Shown: in pieces, positions 37,131-49,657 of the stretch
Position numbering within the stretch: position 1 is the first letter of the stretch
How the letters are laid out: the number at the start of each line of letters is the position of its first letter
Assembly (NCBI RefSeq): GCF_000484635.1
Contig: NZ_AXVM01000001.1
Location: 124,001-188,000, forward strand
From: Comamonas badia DSM 17552
GTDB lineage: Bacteria > Pseudomonadota > Gammaproteobacteria > Burkholderiales > Burkholderiaceae_C
DNA: 64,000 bases
Direction of reading: 5' to 3'
Position numbers and translations under genes: made by a program
The notes under the pieces: generated by a model
Told to the model about the DNA's origin: nothing
The model's input: only the letters and a program-made list of their open reading frames with translations
The model's database searches: none

Positions 37131-40103
37131 TTAGGCGCTGGCCGCTGGTTCAAGCCCGGCCACCAGCGCGGCCAGCGACTGCCCGTTGAGCATGGTCTGG
37201 AATTGCACCGGCACCCGCCGCGCCTGCAGCGCGGCAAAAAAATGCCGCGCACTTTCGATTTTCCAGCGTTCCTTTTCGCCGATGTCGGCATATTGGTCAT
37301 AGCCCTTGGTTTCCACCACCAGATACAGCGCCTGCGGCTTGCCCGCCTGGGTGACGACGTAGCCGAAATCTGGGTTGTAGTTGCCCAGCGGGGTAGGAAT
37401 GTTCACGCGCGGCAGTTTGGCGAACACGGTGATCTGCGGTAGGCCCGACTCATCCACCGCCGCACGCTCGATCTGGCTGTCCACCGGCATCAGCGGGTTG
37501 GCGTAGAGCGACTTTTCCCGCACCGCCGCGTTGCCGATGTCGTGCGTTTCCGTGCCGCATGCCATCACCGCAATGGTTTTGAGCAACTGCCCGGCCCGGT
37601 CGGTCAGCGCGGTCTGCACGCGCACCTCGCGCAATTCATAGGTCACCTTGTTGACCACCAGCTCATGAATGCAGCGCACGATGGTGTCGCGCAGCGTGGC
37701 CAGCGCACGGTTCTCGTTCTGCGCGATCAGCGCGAACCTCTCTGGCGGCATGAGCCGCAAAATCTCACCGATGGTGTGCACCGACAGCCGCGTGGCGTTG
37801 GCCAGCTCGCGCACGAAGCTCGCCAGCGTGAACACCGAATGCGGCAGCACCTTGTAGGCCGCCTGTTCGCTGCGCGCGGTGTGAACGTCGTGCACCTGCG
37901 TGGCCGTGGTCACGCTGATGGCGAGCGGCTTGATGTCGAAGTGCGCCTCGATGCGCCGCAACACGTTGGCCACCAGTTGCGCGCTGTCCAGCTCGTAGCG
38001 CAGCACGGCGTCGTGGTTCAGGTTGGTCCACAGTTCGCGGAATTTTTCGTACTGCTGGGGCCGCACCGTCAATGCGGGCGGGGTCTTGTCGCGCCTGGCC
38101 TTCACCTGCCCCGCGCCTTCGTAATACAGATCCAGATAACGCAGCATGTTCTGCCCGCCCTCCGGCGGCAGGCTGGGCACGATTTGCAAAGCGGCCAGAA
38201 CCCGCTCGCGCTGCGACTGGTACTGCTGGCGCGGCCACAGCAGCGTGGCCTGCCCGCTCAGGTCGTCCAGTTCGATCAGGCCAATGCCCGCCAGCGCATC
38301 GAGCACGCGATTGGCCTGCCGCGTGCTCTGGGCCACGCCGTATTCCGCCAGCACCCCGTCGTCGAACACCGCCGACACGCGCCGCACGCTGGCCGCGCTG
38401 ATTTCGGCCTGTATGGCGCGCACGAAATCGCCCTCGCTCGCGGGCACCACCACGGTCAGGTCGTTGATGGTGTCGAACTCGGCGTCATCGGCTTGCACGC
38501 GCTCCAGTTCCTGATTGACGGCCAGGCGCAGGCCGCGCCCAATCTGCTGCAGCTTGGTGATGCGCGAGTTGCTCGGCGCCAGCTTGCACAGAGTGAATAC
38601 GTTGGGGTTGTCCCAACCCTCCTGCAGCGCCCACATGCTGAAGATAAAGCGCAAATCGGTGTCGAAGGACAGCAGCTTTTCCTTGTCCTGCAGAATCAGC
38701 TTGATGGCTTCTTCCTCGCCTTTTTCGCTGTGCGAACGGGCAAAGTAGCCCCGATGCACCCGGCCCAGATCGAGCGCGCTGCGCTCCAGATACGCGCGAT
38801 AGCCAGCGTCCAGGTCTTTTGCCAGCACAGCCTGCAGTTGCGCGCGGTAATGCTGCTCGAACAGCGTGCGCAGCACCGCCGGGCGCTGACCATCGGGCAG
38901 GTATTTGTGCACCGCGTCGATGAAAAACAGGCTGATCGACTTGATGCCGCGCTTGAACAGCGCCTCCTCGCGCTCGAAGTGGCTGGCAACGGTCTGCGCG
39001 ATCAGCATCGACTGCACCTCGTCGGCCAGCATGCCGCAGCCCACCGGCACTTCCAGCGGCAGCGCCAGGCCGTTGGTGAACAGCAGCTCGGCCTTGGTGA
39101 TCTTCTCCACCACGTGGCCATCCAGCCAGGCCAGGCCGGTGCCGCTTCCCAGGTTGTCCTTGGCGCGCAGCGCCACCGTGGCCGCCTTGCCATCGGCCTT
39201 CTGGTAGCGCACCAGCGCCTCGCGCTCCCGGGCCGTGCCGCTCACTTGCAGCAGCGTCAGCGTCTCGGCCATGTCAACGCCGGTGCCCACCGTATCCACC
39301 GTGATGCCCTTGACCAGCCGCTGGCGAAACGCCTCCAGGCTGTCCAGCGTATAGACCAGGTTGGTGAACTCGTCGCGCTTGAAGGTGGCGCCAAAGCGCA
39401 GCGTCAGCAGCGGGTTGAAGCGCGTCAGGTATTCCTGCGTCTGCTTGCCTTCAAAGCGGTGCGGCTCGTCGATGATCAGCACGGGCCGAATGGCTGCCAG
39501 CGCCTCCATGTAGCTCTTGGCATGGCCAAACAGATTGGCCTCCACCCCGCGCTTGTGGATCAGCTTGCTGTCGCCCGCGAACGACTGGTAAGTCGCCACC
39601 ATGACCGAAATACCGCGATTGGCCGCGTGGATAAAGCCCGAGACGGTCTTGTCGGAATAATTGACGACGCTGATTTTCTGGTTGTCGTACTCGCGGGCAA
39701 AAAACGCCGCCGTAGTTTGCAGCGTGCGCAACGTGCCCTGGCGAATGGCATTGCTGGGCACCAGCACGATGAATTTGGACAGGCCGAACTTCTGGTGCAG
39801 GCGGTGAATGGTTTCAATGAAGGTAAACGTCTTGCCAGTGCCGGTTTCCATCAGCACATCGATTTGCAGCGCCGGCGTGGCCGTGGCAGGCACCACCACC
39901 TGCCCCGCCACCACGTCATTTTCGGCACGCACGCGCTCGATATTGGCGCGCAGCGCCTCGGCCGCCTCGCGCGGCGCGTAGGTGGGGTTGGCGTGTACGC
40001 CCTGCGGGGCGATGAAGCGCACGTCGTCGAACACCTGCTCCACACTGCGCACGGCCTGCGCCTGGTAGGCCAGGCGGACGTATTGGAATTGCGGGCTGCT
40101 CAT
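37131..40103 (-). CDS. res: Type III restriction endonuclease Res subunit
   Basis: Res is the ATP-dependent translocating and cleaving subunit of a type III restriction-modification system; it works only in complex with Mod. The 990-residue product has helicase motif I METGTGKT (residues 85-92), motif II DEPH (212-215), motif III/IV region ([15 protein letters not shown]), the second RecA domain with [18 protein letters not shown] and [13 protein letters not shown] (motif VI), and a C-terminal PD-(D/E)xK nuclease: NPD at 910-912 and E931-T-K933. Everything needed looks intact. It follows mod by 18 bases. The pair sits between yebC and purD. Confidence 0.93.
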   Translation of the reverse strand: MSSPQFQYVRLAYQAQAVRSVEQVFDDVRFIAPQGVHANPTYAPREAAEALRANIERVRAENDVVAGQVVVPATATPALQIDVLMETGTGKTFTFIETIHRLHQKFGLSKFIVLVPSNAIRQGTLRTLQTTAAFFAREYDNQKISVVNYSDKTVSGFIHAANRGISVMVATYQSFAGDSKLIHKRGVEANLFGHAKSYMEALAAIRPVLIIDEPHRFEGKQTQEYLTRFNPLLTLRFGATFKRDEFTNLVYTLDSLEAFRQRLVKGITVDTVGTGVDMAETLTLLQVSGTAREREALVRYQKADGKAATVALRAKDNLGSGTGLAWLDGHVVEKITKAELLFTNGLALPLEVPVGCGMLADEVQSMLIAQTVASHFEREEALFKRGIKSISLFFIDAVHKYLPDGQRPAVLRTLFEQHYRAQLQAVLAKDLDAGYRAYLERSALDLGRVHRGYFARSHSEKGEEEAIKLILQDKEKLLSFDTDLRFIFSMWALQEGWDNPNVFTLCKLAPSNSRITKLQQIGRGLRLAVNQELERVQADDAEFDTINDLTVVVPASEGDFVRAIQAEISAASVRRVSAVFDDGVLAEYGVAQSTRQANRVLDALAGIGLIELDDLSGQATLLWPRQQYQSQRERVLAALQIVPSLPPEGGQNMLRYLDLYYEGAGQVKARRDKTPPALTVRPQQYEKFRELWTNLNHDAVLRYELDSAQLVANVLRRIEAHFDIKPLAISVTTATQVHDVHTARSEQAAYKVLPHSVFTLASFVRELANATRLSVHTIGEILRLMPPERFALIAQNENRALATLRDTIVRCIHELVVNKVTYELREVRVQTALTDRAGQLLKTIAVMACGTETHDIGNAAVREKSLYANPLMPVDSQIERAAVDESGLPQITVFAKLPRVNIPTPLGNYNPDFGYVVTQAGKPQALYLVVETKGYDQYADIGEKERWKIESARHFFAALQARRVPVQFQTMLNGQSLAALVAGLEPAASA

Positions 40104-40121
40104 GGCGAAAAAACGCGTGCC

Positions 40122-42197
40122 TCAGCCGCGCAGGCGCAGCTTGTCTTCCGACAGGTCCAGGGTTTCGAGCAGCGTCTTCAGCCCCAGCAGAAAATTGTCG
40201 TCGCGCACCCAGGGCGCATACACCGCCAGCGCCTGAACCGGCGCGCCACCCTCGCGCGCGGCGCGCAGCACCTGGCCCAGCGCCTCGGTATCCAGCGCCT
40301 GCAACACCAGCAGCACGTCGCCCGCGCGGTACAGCGCATCTTCTTGCAGCACCTGCACGCGGGCCGACAGCGGCAGCCCCTCGGCCAGCAGCAGGTTGTA
40401 GATGATTCTGGCCGTTTGTGCAGGCTGAGCCTGCGTCAGCAGCTGTTGAAATTGAAGCACATCGGCTTGCGTGGCCTCGGCCAGCGGCTTGCGCAGGATC
40501 AGCGCGTCGGGGTCGTCGGCCAGCGCGAAGACGCGAAAGCCGGTGTCCACCCCGGGCTTTTCCGCGTTGACCTTGGCGCCCGCGCGGCGCAGGCGCTCGG
40601 CGGTGATCTCGAAAATCGTCGCCTCGGACTTGCCCAGGGTCTGGGTGACGAAGCCGTGCGCGTCTTTCTGCTTCTTCGCGTCGATGGGCTGGGGAATCTG
40701 CACCAGGATGAAGCGACGCTGGCCGCCGTCCTCGGCGTTCAGGCGCATAACGGCCTCGGCGGTGGTGCCGGAGCCGGCGAAGAAGTCCAATACCAGGGTA
40801 TTCTTATCGCCCGGCGCCGCATAACGCAGCAAGCGGGCAATTTCTTCCGTGTCCTTAGGGTTGTTGAATATCTTCTGGTTTTCGAACAACTCACGTAAAT
40901 CACGCACGGACACCTGGGACTGTTTATAAAAATAACTGCCGCGCACCTGTGTCGCCAGTTCGTCGTCGTCCTCTGTGTTCAGTTCATCGTCGGCGTCATT
41001 CGCTTCCAGTTCCTGCGGTATTGGCCGAATATGCGCCTTGCGAAACGGTGGCTCGGTGTGATCGTCCCGGAACGCCACCAAACCAAGATCGATCTGGCGT
41101 TTCATCTCGTCATGGCTTGCGTAAATCCACCCGCGCTCCGGCACCTTGCAAGGTTCGCTCGTCACCGGATGAACCACGTCGTAGCGCGGCCCGCCGCCGC
41201 CCGGCCATGAGATATCGCGGTCGCGCCATGGCCCATGCTCGTCGATACGCTTGTAGCGGCTCCATTTCTTGGCCGGATGGCTGCGCGGCAGTTCGCTGTA
41301 CCAGGCTTGCAAATCGCGTTCGATGGCCTCGTCATCGGCGCCGCGCGATTCGCGCAGTTCCAGATACTTGGTCCAGATTTCACGCGCACCGGGTTTTTCC
41401 TCGCGCCAAATGGTGTTTTCACCGCGCAAATTCACTTGCGACTTGGCGTACACCAACATGTACTCATGGCCGTTGGAGAAAAACTTGGCGTCGTTTTTTC
41501 GACCCTTTTCCCAAACCAGGTTGGAAATAAAGTTTTCCTGCCCGAACACCTCATCGCACACCAGCTTCAACTGCGCCTGCTCGTTGTCGTCGATGCTGAT
41601 GAAAATCACCCCGTCGTCGCGCAGCAAGTCCTTGGCCAGCAGCAGGCGCGGGTAGATGAAGCTGAGCCAGCCCGAATGGGTGCGCGCGCCGTAGATGTTC
41701 TGGATGTATTCGGCGTTGTCCTTGCTGTAGCCCAGTTGGGCCAGGATGTCGGCCTGCTTTTGCGTGAAGTCGTCGCGGTAGATGAAGGCGTCGCTCTGGG
41801 TGTTGTAGGGCGGGTCGATGTAGATGAGCTTGACCTGGCCGAAGTAGCTCTGGCGCAGCAGGCGCAGGGCGTCCAGGTTGTCGCCCTTGATCAACACGTT
41901 GTGCGTGCTGTCCCAGTGCTTGCTGTCGCCGGGCGCGGGCTGCACGATTTTGTCGGGCGGCACGAAGGCGGTGTGGAATGCCTCGCGCTTGCCGGCCCAG
42001 CGCAGTTCGTAGCCGTCTTCTTCCACCCGAATGCCGGCGGAGTTGGCGGGGTCGAGCGCCTGCTGAATGGCTGCGGCGCTGACGGTGATATGGCCCGCCT
42101 CGTCGGTGGCGACGGCCTGCGGAAACAGCTCGCGCAGCAGCTCCAGCTTGCGCGCGGCGGGGCTGGGGGCTATGAAGAAGGGTTGAACGGCAGGCAT
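40122..42197 (-). CDS. mod: Type III DNA-methyltransferase Mod subunit
   Basis: Mod carries sequence recognition and adenine methylation for the type III system. The 691-residue product is a beta-class methyltransferase with motif IV DPPYNT (residues 128-133) before the AdoMet motif I DFFAGSGTT (471-479), and the large insert between (about 215-440) is the target-recognition region. The recognition sequence cannot be read from it. The insert region (about 40,850-41,560) is visibly less GC-rich than its surroundings, as usual for exchanged recognition domains. I see no long simple-sequence tract that would make it phase-variable. ATG 42197 starts 146 bases after yebC stops. Confidence 0.92.
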   Translation of the reverse strand: MPAVQPFFIAPSPAARKLELLRELFPQAVATDEAGHITVSAAAIQQALDPANSAGIRVEEDGYELRWAGKREAFHTAFVPPDKIVQPAPGDSKHWDSTHNVLIKGDNLDALRLLRQSYFGQVKLIYIDPPYNTQSDAFIYRDDFTQKQADILAQLGYSKDNAEYIQNIYGARTHSGWLSFIYPRLLLAKDLLRDDGVIFISIDDNEQAQLKLVCDEVFGQENFISNLVWEKGRKNDAKFFSNGHEYMLVYAKSQVNLRGENTIWREEKPGAREIWTKYLELRESRGADDEAIERDLQAWYSELPRSHPAKKWSRYKRIDEHGPWRDRDISWPGGGGPRYDVVHPVTSEPCKVPERGWIYASHDEMKRQIDLGLVAFRDDHTEPPFRKAHIRPIPQELEANDADDELNTEDDDELATQVRGSYFYKQSQVSVRDLRELFENQKIFNNPKDTEEIARLLRYAAPGDKNTLVLDFFAGSGTTAEAVMRLNAEDGGQRRFILVQIPQPIDAKKQKDAHGFVTQTLGKSEATIFEITAERLRRAGAKVNAEKPGVDTGFRVFALADDPDALILRKPLAEATQADVLQFQQLLTQAQPAQTARIIYNLLLAEGLPLSARVQVLQEDALYRAGDVLLVLQALDTEALGQVLRAAREGGAPVQALAVYAPWVRDDNFLLGLKTLLETLDLSEDKLRLRG

Positions 42198-42204
42198 TGG
42201 GTAG

Positions 42205-42263
42205 CTAGAAAAAACGAAGCTGTTGGCGCTTTGCCAGAAAGCGCTGGAGACTGATTTCTTTCA
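42205..42263. repeat. Dispersed repeat, copy 8, at the 5' boundary of the R-M insertion
   Basis: Reads agaaaaaacgaagctgttgg, cgctttgccagaaagcgctg, gagactgatttctttcatg. The core cgctttgccagaaagcg is a near-palindrome. It lies between the mod start and the yebC stop. Confidence 0.8.
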
Positions 42264-42343
42264 TGAATATTCGGAGGCGGCGGCGGGCGGCCGAGAACTC
42301 GCTACAGCCCGCCGGCACGCCATTCGGGCCGCAGCGCCGGCGG

Positions 42344-43072
42344 TCACGCCAGATCCACGTTGGCGTTGTGGTAGACGTTCTGCACGTCGTCCAGGTCTTC
42401 GATCATGTCCAGCAGCTTCTGCATGCGCTCGGCATCGTCGCCGGTGAGTTCTATGGTGTTTTCGGCGCGCATCGTCACCTCGGCCACCTCGGGCTTGAGG
42501 CCGGCGGCTTCCAGCGCCTCTTTCACCGCCTCGAAGGTGCCGGGCTCGGTCAGCACCTCGATCGCGCCCTCGTCGTCGGCGATCACGTCGTCGGCACCAG
42601 CCTCCAGCGCCACCTCCATCACCTGGTCTTCGCTGGTGCCGGGCGCGAAGATGAGCTGGCCGCAATGTTTGAACTGGAACGCCACCGAGCCTTCGGTGCC
42701 CATGTTGCCGCCGTATTTGCTGAACACATGGCGCACGTCGGCCACGGTGCGCACGCGGTTGTCGGTCATGGTGTCCACGATGATGGCCGCGCCGGCGATG
42801 CCGTAGCCTTCGTAGCGGATCTCTTCGTAGGTCACGCCTTCCAGATTGCCCGTGGCCTTGTCCACGTTGCGCTTGATGGTGTCGGCCGGCATGTTGGCCG
42901 CCTTGGCCTTGTCGATCGCCAGGCGCAGGCGCGGGTTGCTGGTCGGGTCGCCGCCGCCGGTGCGCGCCGCCACCATGATCTCGCGCACCACGCGGGTCCA
43001 GATGCGCTGGCGCTTTTCATCCTGCCTGCCCTTGCGGTGCTGGATGTTGGCCCATTTGCTGTGTCCTGCCAC
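42344..43072 (-). CDS. yebC: YebC/PmpR-family DNA-binding protein
   Basis: YebC proteins bind DNA or ribosomes; current work links one branch to relief of ribosome stalling and another to regulation. The 242-residue protein begins at GTG 43072 (M)[20 protein letters not shown], the diagnostic N-terminus; GGAAAGC lies 4-10 bases upstream. Other landmarks are GPNGVxx-equivalent [36 protein letters not shown], and [20 protein letters not shown]. It is divergent from the HerA-like ATPase gene (64-base gap) and is followed by the R-M genes on its own strand. Confidence 0.94.
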   Translation of the reverse strand: MAGHSKWANIQHRKGRQDEKRQRIWTRVVREIMVAARTGGGDPTSNPRLRLAIDKAKAANMPADTIKRNVDKATGNLEGVTYEEIRYEGYGIAGAAIIVDTMTDNRVRTVADVRHVFSKYGGNMGTEGSVAFQFKHCGQLIFAPGTSEDQVMEVALEAGADDVIADDEGAIEVLTEPGTFEAVKEALEAAGLKPEVAEVTMRAENTIELTGDDAERMQKLLDMIEDLDDVQNVYHNANVDLA

Positions 43073-43136
43073 GACGCTTTCCTTTGATCTGCTTTGGTTT
43101 AATCTGCAGCCTGCGATTCTACTTTTCGAGGATGCC

Positions 43137-44651
43137 ATGGCCGACCCCCTTCTGATTGCCCGCAACGGCGCCACCCGTTGCGAGTTGTTACCCGGCCTGG
43201 CCAACCGCCACGGCCTGATCACCGGCGCCACCGGCACCGGCAAGACGGTGACGCTGCAAAAGCTCGCCGAAGAGTTCTCGCGCATCGGCGTGCCGGTGTT
43301 CATGGCCGACGTGAAGGGCGACCTGACCGGCATCAGCCAGAAGGGCAGCGTGAGCAGCAAGCTGGCCGATTCCATCAAGGAACGCGGCCTGCCGCTGCCC
43401 GAACCCAGCGCCTGCCCCACCACGCTGTGGGACGTGTTCGGCGAGCAGGGCCACCCGGTGCGCGCCACGATTTCGGACATGGGGCCGCTGCTGCTCGCGC
43501 GCATGCTCGACCTGAACGACACGCAGGCGGGCGTGCTCAATCTGGTGTTCAAGATCGCCGACGACAACGGCCTGCTGCTGCTGGACCTGAAAGACCTGCG
43601 CGCCATGCTGCAGCATGTGGGCGACAACGCCAAGGAATTCACGACGAAGTACGGCAACATCAGCGCGGCGAGCATAGGCGCCATCCAGCGCGGCCTGATG
43701 CAGGTCGAGACCCAGGGCGGCGACAAGTTCTTCGGCGAGCCCATGCTCAACATCGAGGACTTCATGCAGACCGTGGGCGGCCAGGGCGTGGTCAACATCC
43801 TGGCGGCCGACAAGCTGCTGAACGCCCCGCGCCTGTACGCCAGCTTTCTGCTCTGGATGCTGTCGGACCTGTTCGAGCGCCTGCCCGAGATCGGCGACCC
43901 AGAGAAACCCAAGCTGGTGTTCTTCTTCGACGAGGCGCACCTGCTGTTCACCGACGCGCCCAAGGTGCTGATCGAGCGCATCGAACTCGTGGTGCGCCTG
44001 GTGCGCTCCAAGGGCGTGGGCGTGTACTTCGCCACGCAGAACCCGCTGGACATTCCCGACACCGTGCTGGCGCAACTGGGCAACCGCGTGCAGCACGCGC
44101 TGCGCGCCTTCACCCCGCGCGACCAGAAGGCGGTGAAGGCCACGGCCAGCACCATGCGGCCCAAGGCCGGACTGGATATCGAGGCCGCGATCACCGAGCT
44201 GGCCGTGGGCGAGGCGCTGGTGAGCCTGCTGGACGCCAAGGGCCGCCCGAGCGAGACCGAGCGCGTCTACGTGCTGCTGCCCGGCAGCCAGCTGGGGCCG
44301 ATCACGGCCGAGCAGCGCCAGGCGCTCATCAAGGGCTCGCTGGTGGCCGGCACCTACGACACGGCGGTGGACCGCGAATCCGCCTATGAGCTGCTCGCGC
44401 AGCGCGGCGCCAACGCAACGGCCGGGGGGACGCCCGGCACGGCTGGTGCCGGCGCGCCCGCGCCCCAGGATGGCGGCATGTTCGACGGCATAGGCACGAT
44501 GGTGAAAGAGGCGCTGTTTGGCCGCACCGGCCCGCGCGGCGGACAGTACGACGGGCTGGTGCAGAACATCGTCAAGGGCGAGGCCAGGCGCATGGGGCGC
44601 GAGCTGCTGCGCGGCGCCCTCGGCAGTCTGATGGGCGGCAAACGCCGCTGA
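43137..44651 (+). CDS. HerA-like DUF853 ATPase (YjgR-like)
   Basis: A 504-residue cytosolic P-loop ATPase of the HerA/FtsK superfamily, DUF853/YjgR branch. Walker A is [12 protein letters not shown] (residues 30-41), Walker B is [12 protein letters not shown], and the sensor-like [15 protein letters not shown] precedes an arginine-finger region ([17 protein letters not shown]). The C-terminal ~120 residues are a flexible Gly/Ala-rich segment and a basic helix. Its job is not known in any organism I can name. ATG 43137 was chosen; it lies 64 bases from the divergent yebC start. A crotonase gene follows 19 bases after the stop. Confidence 0.9.
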   Translation: MADPLLIARNGATRCELLPGLANRHGLITGATGTGKTVTLQKLAEEFSRIGVPVFMADVKGDLTGISQKGSVSSKLADSIKERGLPLPEPSACPTTLWDVFGEQGHPVRATISDMGPLLLARMLDLNDTQAGVLNLVFKIADDNGLLLLDLKDLRAMLQHVGDNAKEFTTKYGNISAASIGAIQRGLMQVETQGGDKFFGEPMLNIEDFMQTVGGQGVVNILAADKLLNAPRLYASFLLWMLSDLFERLPEIGDPEKPKLVFFFDEAHLLFTDAPKVLIERIELVVRLVRSKGVGVYFATQNPLDIPDTVLAQLGNRVQHALRAFTPRDQKAVKATASTMRPKAGLDIEAAITELAVGEALVSLLDAKGRPSETERVYVLLPGSQLGPITAEQRQALIKGSLVAGTYDTAVDRESAYELLAQRGANATAGGTPGTAGAGAPAPQDGGMFDGIGTMVKEALFGRTGPRGGQYDGLVQNIVKGEARRMGRELLRGALGSLMGGKRR

Positions 44652-44670
44652 GCACAAGGAATACACCACC

Positions 44671-45513
44671 ATGCAGCACTTCCAGCTCACCATTGAAAAC
44701 CACATCGCCCACCTGGTGCTGAGCCGCCCCGAGGCGCTCAACACCATGGGGCCACGCTTCTGGCGCGAGCTCGATGGCGTGCTGGATGCACTGCACCGCG
44801 GGAGCGACGCGCGCGTGCTGCTCATCAGCAGCACCGGCAAGCATTTCAGCACCGGCATGGCGCTGGATGTCTTTGGCGGCGCCATTCAGATGGACGACGC
44901 CAGCGCGGCCGGCCGGGCGGCGATTTCCGACCTGCTCGCCGAGCTGCAGGCCACCTTCACGAGGCTGGAAACCCTGCGCATCCCCGTGATCACCGCCATC
45001 CAGGGCGGCTGCATCGGCGGCGCGGTGGACATGGTGACGGCCGCCTGCATGCGCTATTGCACGCGCGATGCCTTTTTCTGCATCCAGGAGATCAACATCG
45101 GCATCGTCGCCGACGTGGGCACGCTGCAGCGCCTGCCCAAGCTCATCCCCATGGGCGTGGTGCGCGAAATGGCCTATACCGGCCGCCGCCTGCCCGCCGC
45201 CCGTGCGCTCGCCGCCGGCCTGGTCAACGAGGTTTTCGACACGCAGGAGGCCATGCTGGATGCGGCGCTGCAGACCGCCCGTGAAATCGCCGCCAAGCCA
45301 CCCGTGGCGCTCTGGGGCAGCAAGCAGGCGCTGAACTATGCGCGCGACCATTCCGTGGCCGACAGCCTGCAGCAGATGGGCTGGCTGCAGGGCGTGGTCT
45401 GGAGCGAGGCGCAGGTGCGGGAAGCCGTGGCCGCGATGCAGCAAAAGCGCCCCGGCGAGTTCGCGCCGCTGGCGCCGCTGCAGCGCTTCACGGATCTTCC
45501 ATCGGACGCTTGA
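44671..45513 (+). CDS. Crotonase-family enzyme, delta3,5-delta2,4-dienoyl-CoA isomerase-like
   Basis: A 280-residue enoyl-CoA hydratase/isomerase-superfamily enzyme. The oxyanion-hole segments are HFSTGMALD and QGGCIGGAVDM. Three acidic residues match those of the eukaryotic dienoyl-CoA isomerase ECH1: Asp120 (GGAVD), Glu140 (IQEINIG) and Asp148 (VADVGTLQRLPK), the last block being characteristic. It should shift double bonds in unsaturated fatty acyl-CoAs. CACAAGGAAT lies upstream of ATG 44671. It may be co-transcribed with the HerA-like gene. An ordinary hydratase is the alternative but would not have the ADVGTLQRLPK pattern. Confidence 0.85.
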   Translation: MQHFQLTIENHIAHLVLSRPEALNTMGPRFWRELDGVLDALHRGSDARVLLISSTGKHFSTGMALDVFGGAIQMDDASAAGRAAISDLLAELQATFTRLETLRIPVITAIQGGCIGGAVDMVTAACMRYCTRDAFFCIQEINIGIVADVGTLQRLPKLIPMGVVREMAYTGRRLPAARALAAGLVNEVFDTQEAMLDAALQTAREIAAKPPVALWGSKQALNYARDHSVADSLQQMGWLQGVVWSEAQVREAVAAMQQKRPGEFAPLAPLQRFTDLPSDA

Positions 45514-45515
45514 AT

Positions 45516-45573
45516 CAACTTATTGATAGCTGTCAATGCATATCAGGCAACCCCTGGAGCCCGATTTAGTTTG
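45516..45573. repeat. Dispersed repeat, copy 9
   Basis: Reads caacttattgatagctgtca, atgcatatcaggcaacccct, ggagcccgatttagtttg. The ttgatagctgtca end is clear; the gcgc core is more degenerate than in other copies. It lies between the crotonase and the PLP enzyme gene. Confidence 0.7.
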
Positions 45574-45592
45574 AAAAATCGAGGTGCACGCC

Positions 45593-46552
45593 ATGACCCC
45601 GCCCACCCCCGAAGACGTTCAGGCCGCCGCGCGCTTGCTCGCGGGCGTGGCGCCGCGCACGCCGGTGCTGCGCTCGACGACGATAGACCAGCTGTTCGGC
45701 GGCCAGCTGTACTTCAAGTGCGAGAACGTGCAGCGCACCGGCTCGTTCAAATTCCGCGGCGCCTACTGCGCCCTGGCCCAGTTCAGCGAGCCGCAGCGCG
45801 GCCAGGGCGTGCTTTCATATTCCTCGGGCAACCATGCCCAGGCGATCGCGCTGGCGGCGCGGCTGCATGACATCCCGGCGCTGGTCGTCGTGCCGCAGGA
45901 TGCCGATGTCACCAAGATGGAAGCCGCGCGCGGCTACGGCGCGCAGGTCGTCACCTTTGACCGCGCCAAGGAAGATCGCCAGGCGCTGAGCCAGCGCCTG
46001 GCGCTGGAGCGCGGCATGAGCGTGGTGCCGCCGGCCGATCACCCGCAGGTCATCGCGGGCCAGGGCACGGTGGCGCTGGAACTGCTGCAGGATTTCCCCA
46101 GGCTGGATTACCTCTTCGTCCCCGTCGGCGGCGGCGCGCTGCTCGCGGGCAGCCTGCTGGCCGCGCAGGCGCTGGGCAGCGACTGTGAAGTCGTGGGCGT
46201 CGAGCCCGAGGCCGCGAACCGCGCGCAACGGTCGCTCAAGGCCGGTCAGCCCGTGGCCATGGCGCACCCGCGCACCATCGCCGATGCGGCGCAGGCAACG
46301 GCGCTGGCCCCGCTGGCCTTCGACATCATCCGCAGGGCCGCACCGCAGATGCTCACCGCCACCGACGCGCAGCTGCTGGGCGCGCTGCGCTTCTTTGCCC
46401 AGCGCATGAAGCTGGTGGTCGAGCCCACGGGCGCACTGGCCTTTGCCGGCGCGCGCGATGGCGGCCTTGACATCCGCGGCAAGCGCGTGGGCATCATCGT
46501 GAGCGGCGGCAACGTCGATCTGGCGCGTTACGCTCGCTTTCTTTCCGATTGA
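45593..46552 (+). CDS. Threonine/serine dehydratase or racemase-like PLP enzyme
   Basis: A 319-residue fold-type II PLP enzyme. The PLP lysine is Lys53 in SFKFRGA, with the phosphate-binding VGGGALLAG tetraglycine-like loop and the [12 protein letters not shown] asparagine loop. No C-terminal ACT regulatory domain is present, so it belongs with catabolic threonine dehydratase, serine racemase or threo-3-hydroxyaspartate ammonia-lyase. Substrate specificity is undecided. The ATG at 45593 was chosen, with GAGG eight bases upstream; a GTG nine bases earlier is also in frame. Confidence 0.9.
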   Translation: MTPPTPEDVQAAARLLAGVAPRTPVLRSTTIDQLFGGQLYFKCENVQRTGSFKFRGAYCALAQFSEPQRGQGVLSYSSGNHAQAIALAARLHDIPALVVVPQDADVTKMEAARGYGAQVVTFDRAKEDRQALSQRLALERGMSVVPPADHPQVIAGQGTVALELLQDFPRLDYLFVPVGGGALLAGSLLAAQALGSDCEVVGVEPEAANRAQRSLKAGQPVAMAHPRTIADAAQATALAPLAFDIIRRAAPQMLTATDAQLLGALRFFAQRMKLVVEPTGALAFAGARDGGLDIRGKRVGIIVSGGNVDLARYARFLSD

Positions 46553-46566
46553 AACCCACGTTTTCC

Positions 46567-47196
<630 letters not shown>

Positions 47197-47224
47197 GAAC
47201 CATCAACCTGAGGAGGTATGAACC

Positions 47225-47599
47225 ATGAGCATTCCCGTTGAACTCCCCGAACTCGCGCAGGCCCTGGAGCGCTACCGCTTCGCCTATCTGCTGACCGGCA
47301 CCGACCACGGCGCGCCGCACGCCATCGCGGTCTCGCCCGTGCTGCAAGGGGGCGTGCTGACCATCCAGGGCGTGGGCCGGCGCACCGGCAAAAACCTGGC
47401 CAGCCGCCCCGAGGTCGGCCTGGTCTGGCCGCCCGCGGATGCCGCCGACTATTCGCTGATCGTCGATGGCACGGCCAGCGTGGCGGGCGAGCAGATCCGC
47501 ATCGCGCCCACCCGGGCCGTGCTGCACCGCTCGGCGCCTTCGCCCGAGCCGGCCGCGCCCGGCGCCTGCGGCTCGGACTGCAAGGAAATCAAGCTGTAA
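47225..47599 (+). CDS. Pyridoxamine-5'-phosphate-oxidase-like split-barrel protein
   Basis: A 124-residue protein of the flavin-binding split-barrel (PNPOx-like) superfamily: ELAQALERYRFAYLLTGTDH at the start, then VGRRTGKNLASRPEVGLVWP and SLIVDGTASVAGEQIRIAPT. Such proteins bind FMN or F420 or act as accessory factors. Here the exact cofactor and substrate are unknown. The C-terminal CGSDCKEIKL has two cysteines that could bind metal. AGGAGGTATGAACC is a very strong ribosome binding site. A perfect 16-bp stem follows the stop. Confidence 0.82.
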   Translation: MSIPVELPELAQALERYRFAYLLTGTDHGAPHAIAVSPVLQGGVLTIQGVGRRTGKNLASRPEVGLVWPPADAADYSLIVDGTASVAGEQIRIAPTRAVLHRSAPSPEPAAPGACGSDCKEIKL

Positions 47600-47620
47600 G
47601 CGTTCGCGCGCAAAAGCAGA

Positions 47621-47657
47621 AGGACAGAAGGCCAGCATTGCGCTGGCCTTCTGTCCT
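47621..47657. terminator. Perfect 16-bp stem-loop between convergent genes
   Basis: The arms 47621-47636 and 47642-47657 pair without mismatch around the 5-base loop attgc. It lies between the PNPOx-like gene (plus) and nirS (minus). Only the minus-strand side has a short T-rich tail (TCTGCTTTTGCG), so it most likely terminates nirS transcription and blocks the opposing transcript structurally. Confidence 0.8.
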
Positions 47658-47699
47658 GCATGCGGGCCCGGTGCGCCATGCGCACCGGGGTTTGCCGCA

Positions 47700-49579
<1,880 letters not shown>

Positions 49580-49657
49580 AGCTTCACACTTCCTGTCTCG
49601 TAGGTGATAACCCTTGGTTTCCTCTCGTAAGATGCTTGGTATTCCAGCGTTATCTCA

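Noticed and set aside
37542-40898. 1118-residue open frame on the plus strand opposite res and the 3' end of mod
   Set aside because: It is antisense to well-supported type III R-M genes, has a His/Gln/Arg-rich composition typical of high-GC antisense frames, and shows no domain pattern.
40380-41050. Phase-variable simple-sequence tract in mod
   Set aside because: Only a short run of tcgtcgtcgtc is present near 40960; it is too short to be a likely slippage site.
42206-42263. A 19-codon minus-strand ORF with its own ATG
   Set aside because: It is contained in a dispersed repeat copy and has no Shine-Dalgarno; it is repeat sequence rather than a gene.
43188-44885. 565-residue minus-strand frame opposite the HerA-like ATPase
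   Set aside because: The Walker motifs are read on the plus strand; the antisense frame has no recognisable motif.
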